Origin: Prorocentrum cordatum
Taxonomy: Eukaryota; Sar; Dinophyceae; Prorocentrales; Prorocentraceae
Direction of reading: 5' to 3'
DNA length: 64,000 bases
NCBI GenBank assembly: GCA_963575745.1
Contig: CAUYUJ010015843.1
Coordinates: forward strand, 223,947-287,946
Of the stretch, positions 21,976 to 32,519 are shown one piece after another (positions within the stretch are counted from its first letter, which is position 1; each line of letters starts with the position of its first letter). A program made the translations under genes and the position numbers. Below the pieces are notes generated by a model, which had not been told where the DNA came from, searched no databases, and saw only the letters and a program-made list of their open reading frames with translations.

Positions 21976-22139
21976 AGGAGGGGAAAAAACACACAGACAC
22001 AATTAATCGTCGATCCCCGGAAAAATATGGGAAAATATGGGAAGTGGGGGGGAAGACAAAAACCCAGAAGAAGATTGGAAAATATTTGGAATTATTTTAT
22101 TTGCGTGTATTGATTTGTGTGTCCTTGGGCCCCTTTCAC
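21976..22139 (+). mobile_element. Rep-C element, copy 2
   Basis: An A run, then ACACACAGACACAATTAATC at the start; AATATGGGAAGTGG, AAAACCCAGAAGA and GATTTGTGTGTCC at the end. It is in the same orientation as copies 1, 3 and 5. Confidence 0.85.
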
Positions 22140-22304
22140 AGATGAAGGACCAGCCCCTCCCCTCCCCCCCTTCCCCGGCAGAGCCACCCCGGCGACCCCC
22201 CCGAAGCAGAGCTGAAGTTCCTTGCTTAGGCTCAGAGCTGAAGCTCTTGCTGAGGTTCCTTGTAGTTCACACGCCGGGTCGGCAGATTTTATGTTCGCAG
22301 TGAG

Positions 22305-23465
22305 TTTTCCACCCCATTGTTCGAGCAATCATCCCACCCACCCGCCCGCAACCTGGTTTGTTGGAATTGGCTGGTGCAACTCTGCGGCCGCGCACGCTCG
22401 CGCGCGCAGCGGCCAGATGGTTTGGCGCTGCCGCCGCGGTCGCGGTGGCGCTGACGGCTAGGCACTTCCCAGCGGGCATTTCAGTGCGACGCGGTGACTT
22501 GGGCGGACGTGGTACCATGACGACGCCGGCAACGGCAGACGCGATGATGATGGCAGCGATGTTGGTGTTGATGACAACGAAGGCGGCAAGGCCAGCGACG
22601 GCGCCAATGTTGATCACGCCGACGATTAAGTCGGGCCTGTCCCCCTACAGGGGGAGAGTTCAAAAATAGCTAAAACATAGTATGGGGACGATTTTTGACT
22701 ATTTTCGACCAGTTTGGAGTATTTTTGGACTATGTTTTATTTTTTCGTCCTCAATCCCCCTGACGATGAAGGCGCCTCTTCGTCGGTGGTGAAGGTGTTG
22801 GAGGGAGTTCGACATAGGCGCGCGGCCGCCGTGCGGCGCCAGGAGCCCGTTTGACCGAACATGTGGAAAAAACCTATAGAACAATTCGCTGGAGCGCGAG
22901 AGCGGGCATTTTGGAAAACGGATGTTGCAAAGCCATGTGTTTTTATATATGTGTGTGTGTGTGTGTTCGTGACACTCGGTTTGGAAGGCCTTGCGATACC
23001 TGGGGCTGTCGAAGGATTTCGGCATTCGCGCGGCGGCGCGCGCGCATTTCGTCCCATCTGTTGCAAAGTTTTTGCAACATCACGCGCGCGGGGGCTTTCG
23101 AGCGATTCCGACATGCGCGCGCGAGAGACCCGTTTGGTAGCACGTTGTGAAAATTCTGGGTCCCGCAAGATCTTGCACGCAAAGTTTTATTAAAAGCTGA
23201 AATTGCGAAACTATGTATGTTTAATGTTTTCTTGGAATTCGTACGACACCTTCGGTTGTTGCAAGATTTCGGCATGCGCGCGCGACGGCGCGCGCGTGCG
23301 CACTTCGCCCCATGTGTTACCAAAATGTGCGCGCATAGTGTTTTTGGCAAAGGGCGACGCGGGGGATACAGGTTTAGCTGGGACGATGCGGCTTCACAGC
23401 TAGGATGGACGATGGGGCAACACCATGAAAGCAAACTGCAATACGAAAGGGGGGGTGACGGGGCG
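22305..23465 (+). repeat. Segmental duplication, block 2
   Basis: A diverged copy of block 1. It differs by the Rep-B element at 22630-22740 and by many substitutions. The ATTCCGACATGCGCGCGCGA word is kept in both blocks (about 20980 and 23103). Confidence 0.8.
22630..22740. mobile_element. Rep-B element, copy 2
   Basis: It starts GTCGGGCCTGTCCCC. Internally TAAAACATAGT (22671-22681) and ACTATGTTTTA (22729-22739) form a perfect 11-bp inverted repeat. It interrupts duplication block 2 relative to block 1, which supports insertion after or during the duplication. Confidence 0.75.
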
Positions 23466-23710
23466 GTGATGGCGGCAGCGTGGCCGCCAGACCGCCACCC
23501 ATGTCCAAACGACGAGCGGCGACGGGGCGGCGACAGCGGCAACATGCCGCCAGACCGCCACCCAGGCCCAGACGACAGGCGGCGACGGGTGAGCGACGGC
23601 GGAAACATAGTCGCCAGTTCGACGCACAGGCCCAGACGATGGGCGGCGACGGGGCGGTGGGGGCGGCAACATGGCCACCGGGCCGACGCACAGGACCAGC
23701 TGTTCAAAAG
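23455..23710 (+). repeat. 63-64-bp minisatellite, four units
   Basis: GACGGG anchors lie at 23457, 23521, 23584 and 23648. Units share GGCGGCGACGGGGCGG, AACATGGCCGCC-like and AGGCCCAGACGA words. Confidence 0.85.
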
Positions 23711-23903
23711 AGAAGCGAGAGACCCCGAAGTGCAGGCACTGTTTGGGGAACAGGGGAGTTGCCCTGATAAAGGGTGTGTAGCAGCATGCAGTCATGATCC
23801 AATGCCCTGGGGGCTTCTTGGAGGCATATTGGGGCATAGTATGGCCCTCTTGGAACCATCTTCTAGACGTTGGTGATGCCTCGGGTGCTTTCTTGGGGCC
23901 TCA

Positions 23904-24206
23904 TTGGGCCATCCCCGTCGATTAATCTTTCGTGTAAGCGAGACATCGACAGGAAGCGAGAAGGGAACGATTGCGTTTGGTGCATTTGTGCCACGCGATG
24001 TTCGATTGGCACACGCAAGGTTGGCAGAGGCACACGATGCGACGATGTTGATTGGAGACCATCTGCATTTTCCGAACAACACCGTGCATGTTTTCAATAT
24101 TGATGTGCGCAGTATGGCGCGTGGGCAGTTGGAGGCTAAGTTCACGTCAATGCTGCTTCGATTACCGCGAGAAGTTCTTCGTGACGGCACCTTCGAGGCA
24201 GTTTGA
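23904..24206 (+). CDS. Hypothetical ORF fragment
   Basis: A 100-residue plus-strand frame in a locally AT-richer stretch. It reads through GTIAFGAFVPRDVRLAHARL, then DATMLIGDHLHFPNNTVHVF and NIDVRSMARGQLEAKFTSML, and ends in a stop after DGTFEAV. The balanced composition makes it more protein-like than the surrounding frames. The VHVFNIDVRS segment faintly recalls the strand near the middle of retroelement endonucleases (xxxNIHL), but no catalytic residue can be assigned. Function unknown; the start is uncertain because the frame may open upstream. Confidence 0.35.
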   Translation: MGHPRRLIFRVSETSTGSEKGTIAFGAFVPRDVRLAHARLAEAHDATMLIGDHLHFPNNTVHVFNIDVRSMARGQLEAKFTSMLLRLPREVLRDGTFEAV

Positions 24207-24305
24207 GTTCCTTTCTGCGTGACATTGCCAGTTGCACTTCGTTGTTCCATTTTGATTGATTGCACTGTCAGACGGCATACGCATACATTTCCAGGGGTTT
24301 CCAGT

Positions 24306-24417
24306 GGTCCGCGCGGATTCTTTGATCGCCGCTGGACCCTTCCACACCGGGGCGGCGCCTGAAGCGCCGCCGAGGGGGGGAGAAGGGTCCAGTGTCGACT
24401 CAAGAAATCCGCCAGGC
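24306..24417. mobile_element. Rep-F short inverted-repeat element, copy 1
   Basis: The left end GGTCCGCGCGGATTCTTTGA and CGCTGGACCCTTC match the complement of the right side, GAAGGGTCCAGT and TCAAGAAATCCGCC. The centre GGCGGCGCC, TGAA, GCGCCGCC completes a hairpin. About 112 bp, no coding capacity. Confidence 0.8.
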
Positions 24418-24677
24418 ACGTGTCAATGCTGGGCAAACTCCTGGCATCCCCTGCTTCCCTGCACTTCTGTTTCACGGTGCGGTGCCAGCTTTGTCGGGTG
24501 GAGGTTGCTACATACCCACTCTGCACCACCACCACCACTCTCGTGATCTTCTTGGCCACACAGCATGAAATAACCGTAAGCGCCGTGCACGTCTGATGGC
24601 CTTGCAAGCAATGCGCTCGGTCTTCGTGTTTCCGCACGCGGGCTCACCCCAACAACCCTCCGTATTTAGACGCATGG

Positions 24678-25010
24678 ATGTTCAAGCGGCGTGCGTTTCT
24701 CCTTCGTTTGCCCTTGCCTGGATGCGTGCATGTCCAAGTCGCCCCGACGCATCAATGGGAACGGACCCTTATGCATGTGCCACCAAGTGCGCAGGAGAAG
24801 CTCGATTTCTTGTCGAAAGACTGGTTGTGTGCAGAGGAGGCGAAGAACGACGAGAAGCTCCTGGAGTGCGCAGGGGCAGTTCGCATTCACATCAGTTGTG
24901 CCGTGGAGCGGCAAACTGGTGGCATGGAGAGCACCTTCCGCCCGAGCACTCCCGCACCACCTCCCCAAACAGCGATGTGCACGAGTGAGCAGAACTCGAT
25001 CTCCTTCTAT
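24678..25010 (+). CDS. Hypothetical ORF fragment
   Basis: A plus frame with balanced composition, including HQWERTLMHVPPSAQEKLDF, LSKDWLCAEEAKNDEKLLEC and AGAVRIHISCAVERQTGG. It then degenerates into Ser and Leu runs over a TCC microsatellite, so any real protein-coding part ends by about 25010. No family recognised. Confidence 0.25.
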
Positions 25011-25090
25011 TGTTCATCGTCGTCCTCCTCCTCCTCCTCCTCCACTGTTCTATTGCTGTTGCTTCTTCATTGTTGCTGCTTCTCGCCCTG
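25011..25090. repeat. (TCC)n/(TGT)n microsatellite
   Basis: TCCTCC runs followed by TTGTTGCTG-type words. Confidence 0.85.
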
Positions 25091-25214
25091 CTCCTCTTGG
25101 GTCTTCTTTCTTCCCTTTTCCGGCCCTCCCTATTCACTCCTCCTCCTCGTCCAGTGCGGGACCAGCGAGGCGAAGGCCAGGGTAGCGATCAAGGGTTTGA
25201 TGAGGCTCACCCGC

Positions 25215-25460
25215 CCAGATGCAGAGGCTGAGACGCGGGGTGGGCGTTGGGACTCCTCCTGCGGTGGCCTCCTCCGCTGCGGGGGCCTCTAGGGGCCACC
25301 CTCCGCGAAGTTGCGACCACGTGGGCGGCGCCTTGGAGCCGTCTGGGGCCGGCCTGTGGCCGCCCTTCTTGGGGTGGCTTTGGGCCCGCACCTGGGGGTC
25401 TTGGGGTGCCTTGGCGCCTTCCTCGGGCAACCCGGGAGGCCTCGCAGTCTTCTCCGAAGT
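25215..25460 (+). repeat. Degenerate GGGGCC-type repeat
   Basis: Loose GGGGCC, CTTGGGG and CCTTGGCGCC words resembling the GGCCTCTTGGGG family. Confidence 0.45.
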
Positions 25461-25524
25461 TCGGAGGGCCCACAAGCAGACGGTGCGGTGACCACACCGT
25501 GTGGTGAGTCTATGGGCATCGGGG

Positions 25525-25612
25525 GTCACCGCACGGTTTGGGGACTCCGGTCGTTTTGCGAGGACGCCTCGGGCGAATTTGGGCCTCTCGGGTCCCAAAA
25601 CCGTGCAGTCAC
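25525..25612. repeat. Small fold-back with 21-base arms
   Basis: GTCACCGCACGGTTTGGGG(AC) at 25525-25545 is the near complement of GTCCCAAAACCGTGCAGTC(AC) at 25592-25612, with a loop of about 46 bases. Similar words follow at 25612-25690. Confidence 0.8.
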
Positions 25613-26370
25613 GGACCGTGTAGTGAGGTCCTTGTGGACGACGTCACCATACGGCTTGTCACCGCAATGATTTGGGACCCCCTTGAAGGTCTCTGGGCCG
25701 GCACGAGTGATTCTCTGTTGACCAGCTGGGAGCCATAGAGAGTCGGCGGGGGAAAGCACGCTTGCAGGTGATTTGGCCATTTTGACGTTTTGGTCTCCTT
25801 TGAGATTTGCTGGAGACACTCCTGGCCTCCTCTATAGGCCCCACTGCATACTGGTAGGAACCTGTTCGGGGTCATCGAGCCATTTTGGTGTGCCTTGAAC
25901 TACCTTCCGAGAGCGTTTAGATCATGTTGAAGTCTTCCTTCAGAAAGGGGTCGACGCTAGAGGTAGGGTGGCCAGCACACTACGCTCCCCAGTCAGTCAA
26001 GGAAGTCTATCTCTCGATTCCCAGAGTCTGGAGGCTCCAGCGCAGTGCAGCGGACGGACTTCGAAGAGCACCGCTCAGCTCCCTAAGCCTCGGTTCGAGA
26101 GCTGGCGTGTGATATAGTGAATGATGATTGGTTCGCTTGATTCCAGCGTGTGCTCCATCAGCGCGGGGGGAAGCAGTCCGTCGCGCGCACGATTCAGCAT
26201 TTTGATTAAGTACCCGTCCTAAGCGACATGCGATCCAGGTGGCCCGTTGGGCCAGTGGAATGTTCGGAGTCGAGACGGTGGACGTCAATGGACGCACGAA
26301 AAGCAGGCGTGAAGCGAATGATCCCAAGGATTTGTGGGCGGAGCTGATGCCAAATCAACGAGCAAGATGG
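25613..26370. other. No gene recognised
   Basis: Unique DNA. At 25878-25888 the word AGCCATTTTGG equals half of the dinoflagellate spliced leader but does not extend further. Confidence 0.5.
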
Positions 26371-26572
26371 GATGAGGAGGAGGCACAGCAACAGCAACAG
26401 CAACAGCACCTGCCGAACATGTGGCCAAGTCATACGTGAGTTCCATCGGTCTGTCTTGGGTGCGGCAGCGAATGACAGGAGGAGTGAGCACGCGAGGGAG
26501 ACCTATTCCTGCTCGTCGTGCTCGTCGTTCTCCTCCCTCTCTGGCGGCCCATGGCGGCGATGCATCCCTCAC

Positions 26573-27469
26573 AGGCGCAGGAACGCAATAGCCGCTCCCG
26601 CTCGCCCGCGTGGCACCGCCATCAGCGGGAGCAGCGGGCCAGCGCCCGCCTCGAGACCCCGCGGGCGCAGGCTGGCATGGCGCGCAGGTGTCCTAGTGGT
26701 GACGGTGCTACAGGTCCTGAGCCTGGTCGAAAGGCGTTTCTGGGACCGAAAGAGCCGCACTGGCGATGCCATGGGTGCCATCCAGAATGTTTGTGGGCTA
26801 AGCGTGTGGTGTGCTTTTGTGGCAGTGACGCATGAGGACCAGTGGTACGCAAAGCACGGATGGCGCATCAAAAAAGTTGGCCACGAGAGGACCAGCGGCA
26901 GCAAGACCCAAACCCAGGCAAGTGAGCCACGCAGGATGCCGAGCCGATGCGCCACTAGAGCATGGCGAACATTGGATTTGGGGAGGCGAACCGTCGGGGG
27001 CAGCGGAACCGGTTCAGTTACAAAGTGGGCAACCAAAGAGGTCACCAACGACGGAGCTGGAGCGCCCGCGCCAGAAGGAAGTGCACCCGTGGATCTCAAC
27101 ACTGCCGACATCGACGGCAAGACCGCCTGCCTGGAGCAGACCATTCCCACCCTTCGCAAGAGCGGGGCCGACATGGACCAGTTTGGGCAAGATCTCGCTA
27201 AGCTCAATCAGCAGCGCATGGCCATCAGAGGGCCGCAGGCGGAGGTCACGTCTTTTGGAGCGAAGCTCGACAATGCCAGGGCGAAGCAGGCCCAGCTGGA
27301 GGCTGAGCAAGGAAAGCACAACGATGTATCGGAGGCCAACCGGCTCACCACAGAGGCTGAGAAGGCAGTTCAAGAGCAGGAGGCAGCCATGTCGACCGCC
27401 ACCGTCAAAGTGGCGGCCGACGAAGGAGGCGATAATGCACCCATTCCCATGGACGAGGAAGACACATAA
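26573..27469 (+). pseudogene. Retroelement first-ORF-like protein, frameshifted
   Basis: Two plus frames overlap. The first gives basic Arg/Ser-rich sequence, then a Cys-rich motif, HWRCHGCHPECLWAKRVVCF followed by CGSDA and a stop (CxxC, CxxxxxxxxCxC spacing, zinc-ribbon-like). The second frame continues with PVDLNTADIDGKTACLEQTI, a long heptad-like stretch (about 100 residues with ARAKQAQLEAEQG and AEKAVQEQEA) and an acidic end, PIPMDEEDT. A zinc motif followed by a coiled coil upstream of an endonuclease is the usual layout of the first ORF in non-LTR elements. The in-frame stop and frame change show a dead copy. The assignment is inferred from layout, not from a specific family match. Confidence 0.4.
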
Positions 27470-27599
27470 CAGAACAGCAGAAGGCGCTCGAAGGCCTGGC
27501 GCAGCGCCCGGGCAGCGCTAAGAAGAGGCAGCGGCGCCTTTGACAAGCATGATCAGGCCAATGAGACCAACGCCGAGGGCGGCACGTGCGACGAGGAGA

Positions 27600-28060
27600 A
27601 CGTTATTCCCAAAGGGCCCAATTCTGCCACGGCCAATGTCTCATCGTCGCGTCTGGAAGTGATATCTCGCCGTTATTGGATGTCGCCCTTGCATTAAAGC
27701 ATTGCGCACAGTTTGTCCGGTAGATGACTCCTGGAGACGCGGCGGTGCTCGCGCAGTCTTGGAAAAGCAGTGGCACCATCCGCCCCGGCCGTCATCGAGC
27801 ACGAGAAGATGCACGGAGGAGACGCAGCGCTGGCCAAGGAGCACAACGGCTTCTCGCGTGAGGCTCGGAGCAAAGTCCGCTGGCCAGGCAGAGCGCGCGC
27901 GGTGCGCGCTCGACTTCGGGGACTTGGCGCGGCCGCCATGCACCCTGCGCGCGCGGGGGAAGGTGTCGGCTCGAAGGGCGGCAACGTCGACATGCTCCAC
28001 GCGCAGCGTGAGCACCAAGCTGGGCGCGGGCTACCATCGATGACGGGCCCCCAGCACGAG
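27600..28060 (+). pseudogene. Possible endonuclease N-terminus of a non-LTR element, degraded
   Basis: About 130 bases after the coiled-coil ORF one frame reads SATANVSSSRL. The TANV-S start is the usual opening of the second-ORF endonuclease in related elements. After a frame change it continues EHEKMHGGDAALAKEHNGF, with the spacing of the QE(H/T) catalytic motif region. Stops and frame changes prevent a continuous protein. Weak evidence, supported mainly by its position after the first ORF. Confidence 0.3.
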
Positions 28061-29060
28061 GGGCCCATGCGCACGCGCGCGCCAGGCGCCACTTGCCACA
28101 GGTCCAACGGCGCGCAATACATCAGGGACCGCTTCGTCATGGGCGATGGGGGGTGGGACCCGCGCTGCGCCAGCCAAACGCACGCCTGTTCGCTCGGGCC
28201 CGCGGCCCCCGACGTCGGGCGGTCGCTGCTCAAGCAGAAGATCGAGTGGCCGACGCTCGAGATGCCGCGCAGCATGCCGCGCGCCCCCGCCGCTTTGCCG
28301 AATGGGCCTCGCCAGGGGCGTTTTGGCGCGCGCGCCGCGCGGTCGCAGCGCCGCGCGGCGGCGCCCAACGCCTCGAGCGGCGGTGCAAGGGTCAGCAGAT
28401 TGCCATTAATCGGGCGGGGGGGGGGGGGGGGGGGGGCGCCACGCACGACCCGCGCAGAAGAGTGCACAGGACTGCGCGCGCGACGGACAGCTGCCTCCGC
28501 GAGCGACACTGGCGGCGCGCCGCATGTCGGGGCGGCGCCGCCCGGGGCCCAGGGATTACGACTCGCCCCCGTAGCGCAAATATGATAAATTGCCGGCCTG
28601 ACGGCACCTCGCCAAGAGCCACCAGACCCGGCGGGCGCCCAGCGCGAGCTGGACCAGATCTACCGCGACACCATCAGCGCGGAGAAACACGCATCTCGAG
28701 CAGGGACGCAGGCGGCGGGACAGGCGCGCGCCCATGCGCCAAGCACGGCAAGGATCGGCTTTCACGGCGTTTGGTCGAGGCGCCCAGGCCATGCGGCAGC
28801 GGGGCGGCCCCATCAACGCCAAGCAGGCCCCCCCGCGACGCCTGGGCCGCCGAAGGCAATGGCGAGGCGACGCCAAGGTGCGCCCTGACTTGGCTCGCGG
28901 GCCAGCCGCGGCAGGTCGGGCCTGACTATGCATCGCGCGAAGCAGATGAGCTGCAACGCTAATATGTACCAGCCCCGAGAGATACGGAGGGGGACTGCGA
29001 GGGGCCTCTAAGAGATTCCGAGCAGCCATGCAGCACGCAGGCAAGTTCAACACCGCGCAT
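28061..29060. other. GC-rich stretch, no recognised gene
   Basis: Very GC-rich with a G run at about 28420-28436. Long frames on both strands are consistent with composition. It may be further retroelement debris. Confidence 0.45.
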
Positions 29061-30415
29061 TTCAAGTTCGGTAGCTTCGACAGCTCGATATTCTGCCGCC
29101 TGCCCCGTCAACTCCTTTTGCGACCCCAACGCCAGGTCGGTCAGGCGCAACCTCCGACCGCCGTTTCGCAAGCAGTCCGATGACGTCGGCGACCGCGCAA
29201 GTGAACGGCGCGACGCCGACTGGCACTGCCACGAGCGGCGCTGGCACTATCATCGCGACCAGCGCGACCACGACCAGGAGGGCGAGCTCAATCAAGAATG
29301 GTGCACGCGCGAGAGCATGCAAACGCTGTTAGTGGACCCTTCTGCGCAAACGCTTTGGGTGGACACTTCTACGCAGGATCTCGAGCCAAACGCGCCTGGA
29401 AGTTCTGACTTCAAGGGCCCGGTGAACATGCAGCTGTCAGACACGGCGAGCGCCGACCAGCTCGCCGACTCCATGCCCGAGCAGCCCACATACCCCCGCA
29501 ACGACCAGCTCGCCGGCCCCTGCGCCCACCAGCTCGCCGATTCCGGCGTCGACCAGCCCACCGACTCCCGCGCCGATCATCGCGCCGACTCCCGCGCCGA
29601 CATTTGAGTGGCATGGGTAGCAGCAGGGGCGCGAGGACCATCAGTTGCCAAAGTGATCGTCTGAGAGGGGGCGTTGTGGCACTGGCGCTGCCACGTCCAC
29701 CCCATGCAGCTCGATCAGCGGACTAGTCACGCGAGCTGTTTCTGCAGTCGGCGTTGCCGGTGAGGAGGACGGAGGAGCGATGTTGCGATTCTCTGCTGTG
29801 GATGCGTTCTGCATTGAGGCACCTGGCGCGCGCGCGGCAGAGAGGTGGCGCGAGAGTATACAATCGCTGTGGGCGGACACTTGCATGCGAACGCTGTGTG
29901 GCGGCAATTTGTTTGGCAAGCGCCTGAGCCAAACACGCCCAACAGTCTGACTTCAACATTCCAATCAAAATTCAGTTGCCACACGCGGCGAGCACCGACC
30001 AGCGCGCCAGCCACCGCGCCGACCAGTTCATCGCGTGCCAGCCCGACCAGCTCACCGCGTCCCGCGCCGACCAGCTCGCCGGCCCCCGCGCCGGCCAGCT
30101 TGCCGACTTCCAGGCCGATCAGCTCACCGACCTCCGCGCCGGCCAGCTCGCCGACCCCCGCGCCGACCAGCTTGCTGACTCCAGGGCCGACGCAGGCGAC
30201 AGTTTCGACAGCTCGATCTTCTGCCGCGTCAACTCCGACGGCGACTCCATCGCCAGGTCAGGCGCAAATTCCGGCCGCCGTTTTGCGAGCAGCCCGACGA
30301 CGTCGGCGACCGCGAAAGTGAACGGCGCGACGCCGACCGGCACTGCCACGAGCGGCACCGGCACTATCAATACGACCACGACAAAAAGAGCGAGCACAAC
30401 CAAAAATGAGTCTCC
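29060..30415 (+). repeat. Nested duplication A-B-B'-A'
   Basis: Segment A (29080-29310: GACAGCTCGAT, then GACGTCGGCGACCGCG and GTGAACGGCGCGACGCCGAC) recurs as A' at 30205-30410. Segment B (29330-29605) and B' (29870-30200) both contain CTGACTTCAA followed by many GCCGACCAGCTCGCC units. Frames over B read Asp-Gln-Leu and Arg-Ala-Asp repeats; frames over A read Thr/Ser/Gly-rich sequence. Frames remain open for 90-180 codons, but there is no start context or domain, so repeat origin is more likely than a protein. Confidence 0.75.
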
Positions 30416-30915
30416 TACCACCGCCTTCTCACTGTCAGCCACCACGAGTGCAGCTGGCCACCCGCCCACTTCTCTCCCCGCGTCGGCTGCCCGTCCGTGG
30501 ACGCAGATATAACAATCTCGCTCCTCTTCCGCCCCTGTCGCCACTGCCGCGACGTCTTTGGCCACCGCCACGCCGCGTTCCGCGACTCCCCCCGCCAGAG
30601 CCACGACTACCTCGGATGCGTACGCTCCAGCGACCACCATCGCCACCATCACAAATTCCACCAAACGAAGGCGGACAAATCCTGCCCCCCTCACGCGATC
30701 GCCCAAAGCATGGACTCCAACGCCGACTAGAACATCGATGCCAGCAGCATCGATTCCGACACTGGCTCCGGCACCCACGTCAGCAGCTGCGACGCAGACA
30801 CCGACGCGGGCACCGCCACTAGCAGCACCGACGCTGGCGCCGACTTCCAGCACCGACTCTGGCAGCACCAACACCAGCTTCGACCCCCAACGCCAGTTCG
30901 GGCTCCACTAAAACT
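30416..30915 (+). repeat. Thr/Ala/Pro-coding degenerate repeat
   Basis: CCACGACC, CCGACGC and CAGCACCGAC words, open in more than one frame. A mucin-like protein cannot be excluded. I see no signal peptide or domain. Confidence 0.4.
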
Positions 30916-30932
30916 ACATCCACCACCTCTTC

Positions 30933-31427
30933 CTACTTTACCCCAGCCACGACCTCGACCACGGTGCGTGACCATGGAGCGGGACGTTGCGCAAGCGGGC
31001 CATTGGAAGTACTGGTGCCTTTGCACCCGTCTCCGACCGCCCATCGGCCTCCGCCCTCTTCGGGGACGGCTATCACAAGAAATGCCTCTACTCGCTCCTC
31101 GACTTTGCTCTTCCAGTGAATTATGTATTCTCTGGCTTGTTTAATATGCACGCTGCCTAGAATGTTTTTGTAATCGCTGATAGTCACTGATATTGTATCG
31201 GTGTCGCACTGATTGAGGTCGTGCGTGTCCCTGTCCTCTTCTTCCTCCGTCAAATTTTCTTTTGTGTGTGGGGTTAATTGATTTAGCCGGGTGGGCCATT
31301 CGGTTGGGATTGACTGACAATTTGTTGCCCAACCATGACGCAACATTTTGTAGATAGACTTCGTATCATTCGCCTTTCGTTCCCCCTTCCCTCCCCCTCC
31401 TCTGGGATGCAACTCCTGGGAGGTCAA
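30933..31427 (-). CDS. Hypothetical protein in an AT-richer island
   Basis: The only attractive minus-strand frame. It reads NDTKSIYKMLRHGWATNCQS, then IPTEWPTRLNQLTPHTKENL, an acidic TEEEEDRDTHDLNQ, and ITISDYKNILGSVHIKQAREY-like sequence followed by IHWKSKVEERVEAFLVIAVP. Residue use is balanced and the DNA is clearly less GC-rich than its surroundings, as if it came from elsewhere. The N-terminal Gly/Arg stretch (about 15 residues) and the C-terminal low-complexity part lie outside the balanced core (about 31080-31380). No family recognised; it could be an exon or a fragment of a mobile element. Confidence 0.4.
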   Translation of the reverse strand: MTSQELHPRGGGGKGERKANDTKSIYKMLRHGWATNCQSIPTEWPTRLNQLTPHTKENLTEEEEDRDTHDLNQCDTDTISVTISDYKNILGSVHIKQAREYIIHWKSKVEERVEAFLVIAVPEEGGGRWAVGDGCKGTSTSNGPLAQRPAPWSRTVVEVVAGVK

Positions 31428-31625
31428 ATTCTGATTGTGCAGTGGCCCGAAGTCCGGCTTAATCCGGTTTAATCCGGCTTGATCCCGTTTAATTCGCTTA
31501 GTCCCGCTTAATCCCGCTTAGTCCCGTTTAATCCGAGGCCCACTCCAGCGTAACAGTTCCCAAATGGGGCTTAATCCTCTTCAATCTTTCCGACGAGAAC
31601 CTCCCAGCATTTGCCTCCTAACCTC
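31409..31625 (+). repeat. Rep-E dispersed repeat, copy 2
   Basis: CAACTCCTGGGAGGTCAAAT at the left, then CGGCTTAATCC and CGCTTAGTCCCG words, TTTAATCCGAGGCC, and TTTCCGACG with TTGCCTCCTAAC at the right. The TTAATCCCG core has more units than copy 1. It overlaps the 5' end of the minus-strand ORF. Confidence 0.85.
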
Positions 31626-31930
31626 CTCCCCCTCCTTTCCTCCTGGCCATGGCGCTGGACGAATATTTGCACGTATTTCCGCCTGCAGCCCGCGTTCCGG
31701 CAGCCGCCTCGCGCGGCCAGATGGTCGGCGACAACTTGTTGCGGCGTCCGCCCCCCCCCCCCCTCCGCCCACCTCCCCGTGTTGCAGCCTCATTTCATAA
31801 TTTCGCGCCTCTCGCATTCTCGCCTGCGCGCTTCAAGTGGCAAGCTCACGGACGTCGCGGTTCTTTTCCCAAGCTGCAACTATCGCGGGGGAAGTATAAC
31901 AACAAGAGAACCCACGCCCCATTGGCTGTG

Positions 31931-32275
31931 TTCGCATGCGTCCTCCCCGCCTGTTCCGGGTCACCAGTCACACGTTGCTTTGTCCCCCAGGGAGCGCCAC
32001 CGAAGGAACCAGCAGCGGTGCTCGCATGCATCGCCCCGCCCATCTGGGTACACGCTTCACGCATTTGGCGGCCCCGCAGGGAGCTCCACCGAAATTCCCA
32101 ATGGCGGCGTTCGCATGCGTCCGCCCTACCAATCTCGGCATACCCCTCACCAGCCTTCGTGGCCCCATAAGGGGACCCCACCGAAGTCCCCAGCGGCTGC
32201 GTTCGCATGCGTTCACCGTGCCCTTTTCGGCACGTTCCTCACACGCCTCGCGGCCCCATAGGGAGCTTTACCGGA
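31931..32275 (-). repeat. 90-bp cassette, four units, inverted
   Basis: The anchor TTCGCATGCG (complement of the CATGCGAA word) lies at 31931, 32021, 32110 and 32202. GGAGCTCCACCGA and CCCCATAGGG-type words sit between anchors, as in the plus-strand clusters. Confidence 0.85.
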
Positions 32276-32359
32276 GACGGTACACACAGCTGCGTGATTC
32301 ACACATGCATATGGTCGGGCTTCCGCCAGGCTAAGATTGTACACCTTCTTGTGTTGTTG

Positions 32360-32515
32360 ATGTTGTAGCTGGCGCTGCTGGTGCTGCTGCTGATGTTGCT
32401 TATGGTGCTAATGCTGCTGGTGGTGTTGTTGTTGTTGGTACCATTGCTGCTGCTGCTTGTGTTGTTGCTGGTGTTGCTGCTGCTGGTGGTGGTGGTGTTG
32501 CTGTTGGTGTTTCGG
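32360..32515. repeat. (GTT/GCT)n microsatellite
   Basis: TGTTGTTG and GCTGCTG words. Confidence 0.95.
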
Positions 32516-32519
32516 GGTG

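Noticed and set aside
30558-30911. Mucin-like secreted protein
   Set aside because: The Thr/Ala/Pro-rich frame has no signal peptide and overlaps other open frames over degenerate repeats.
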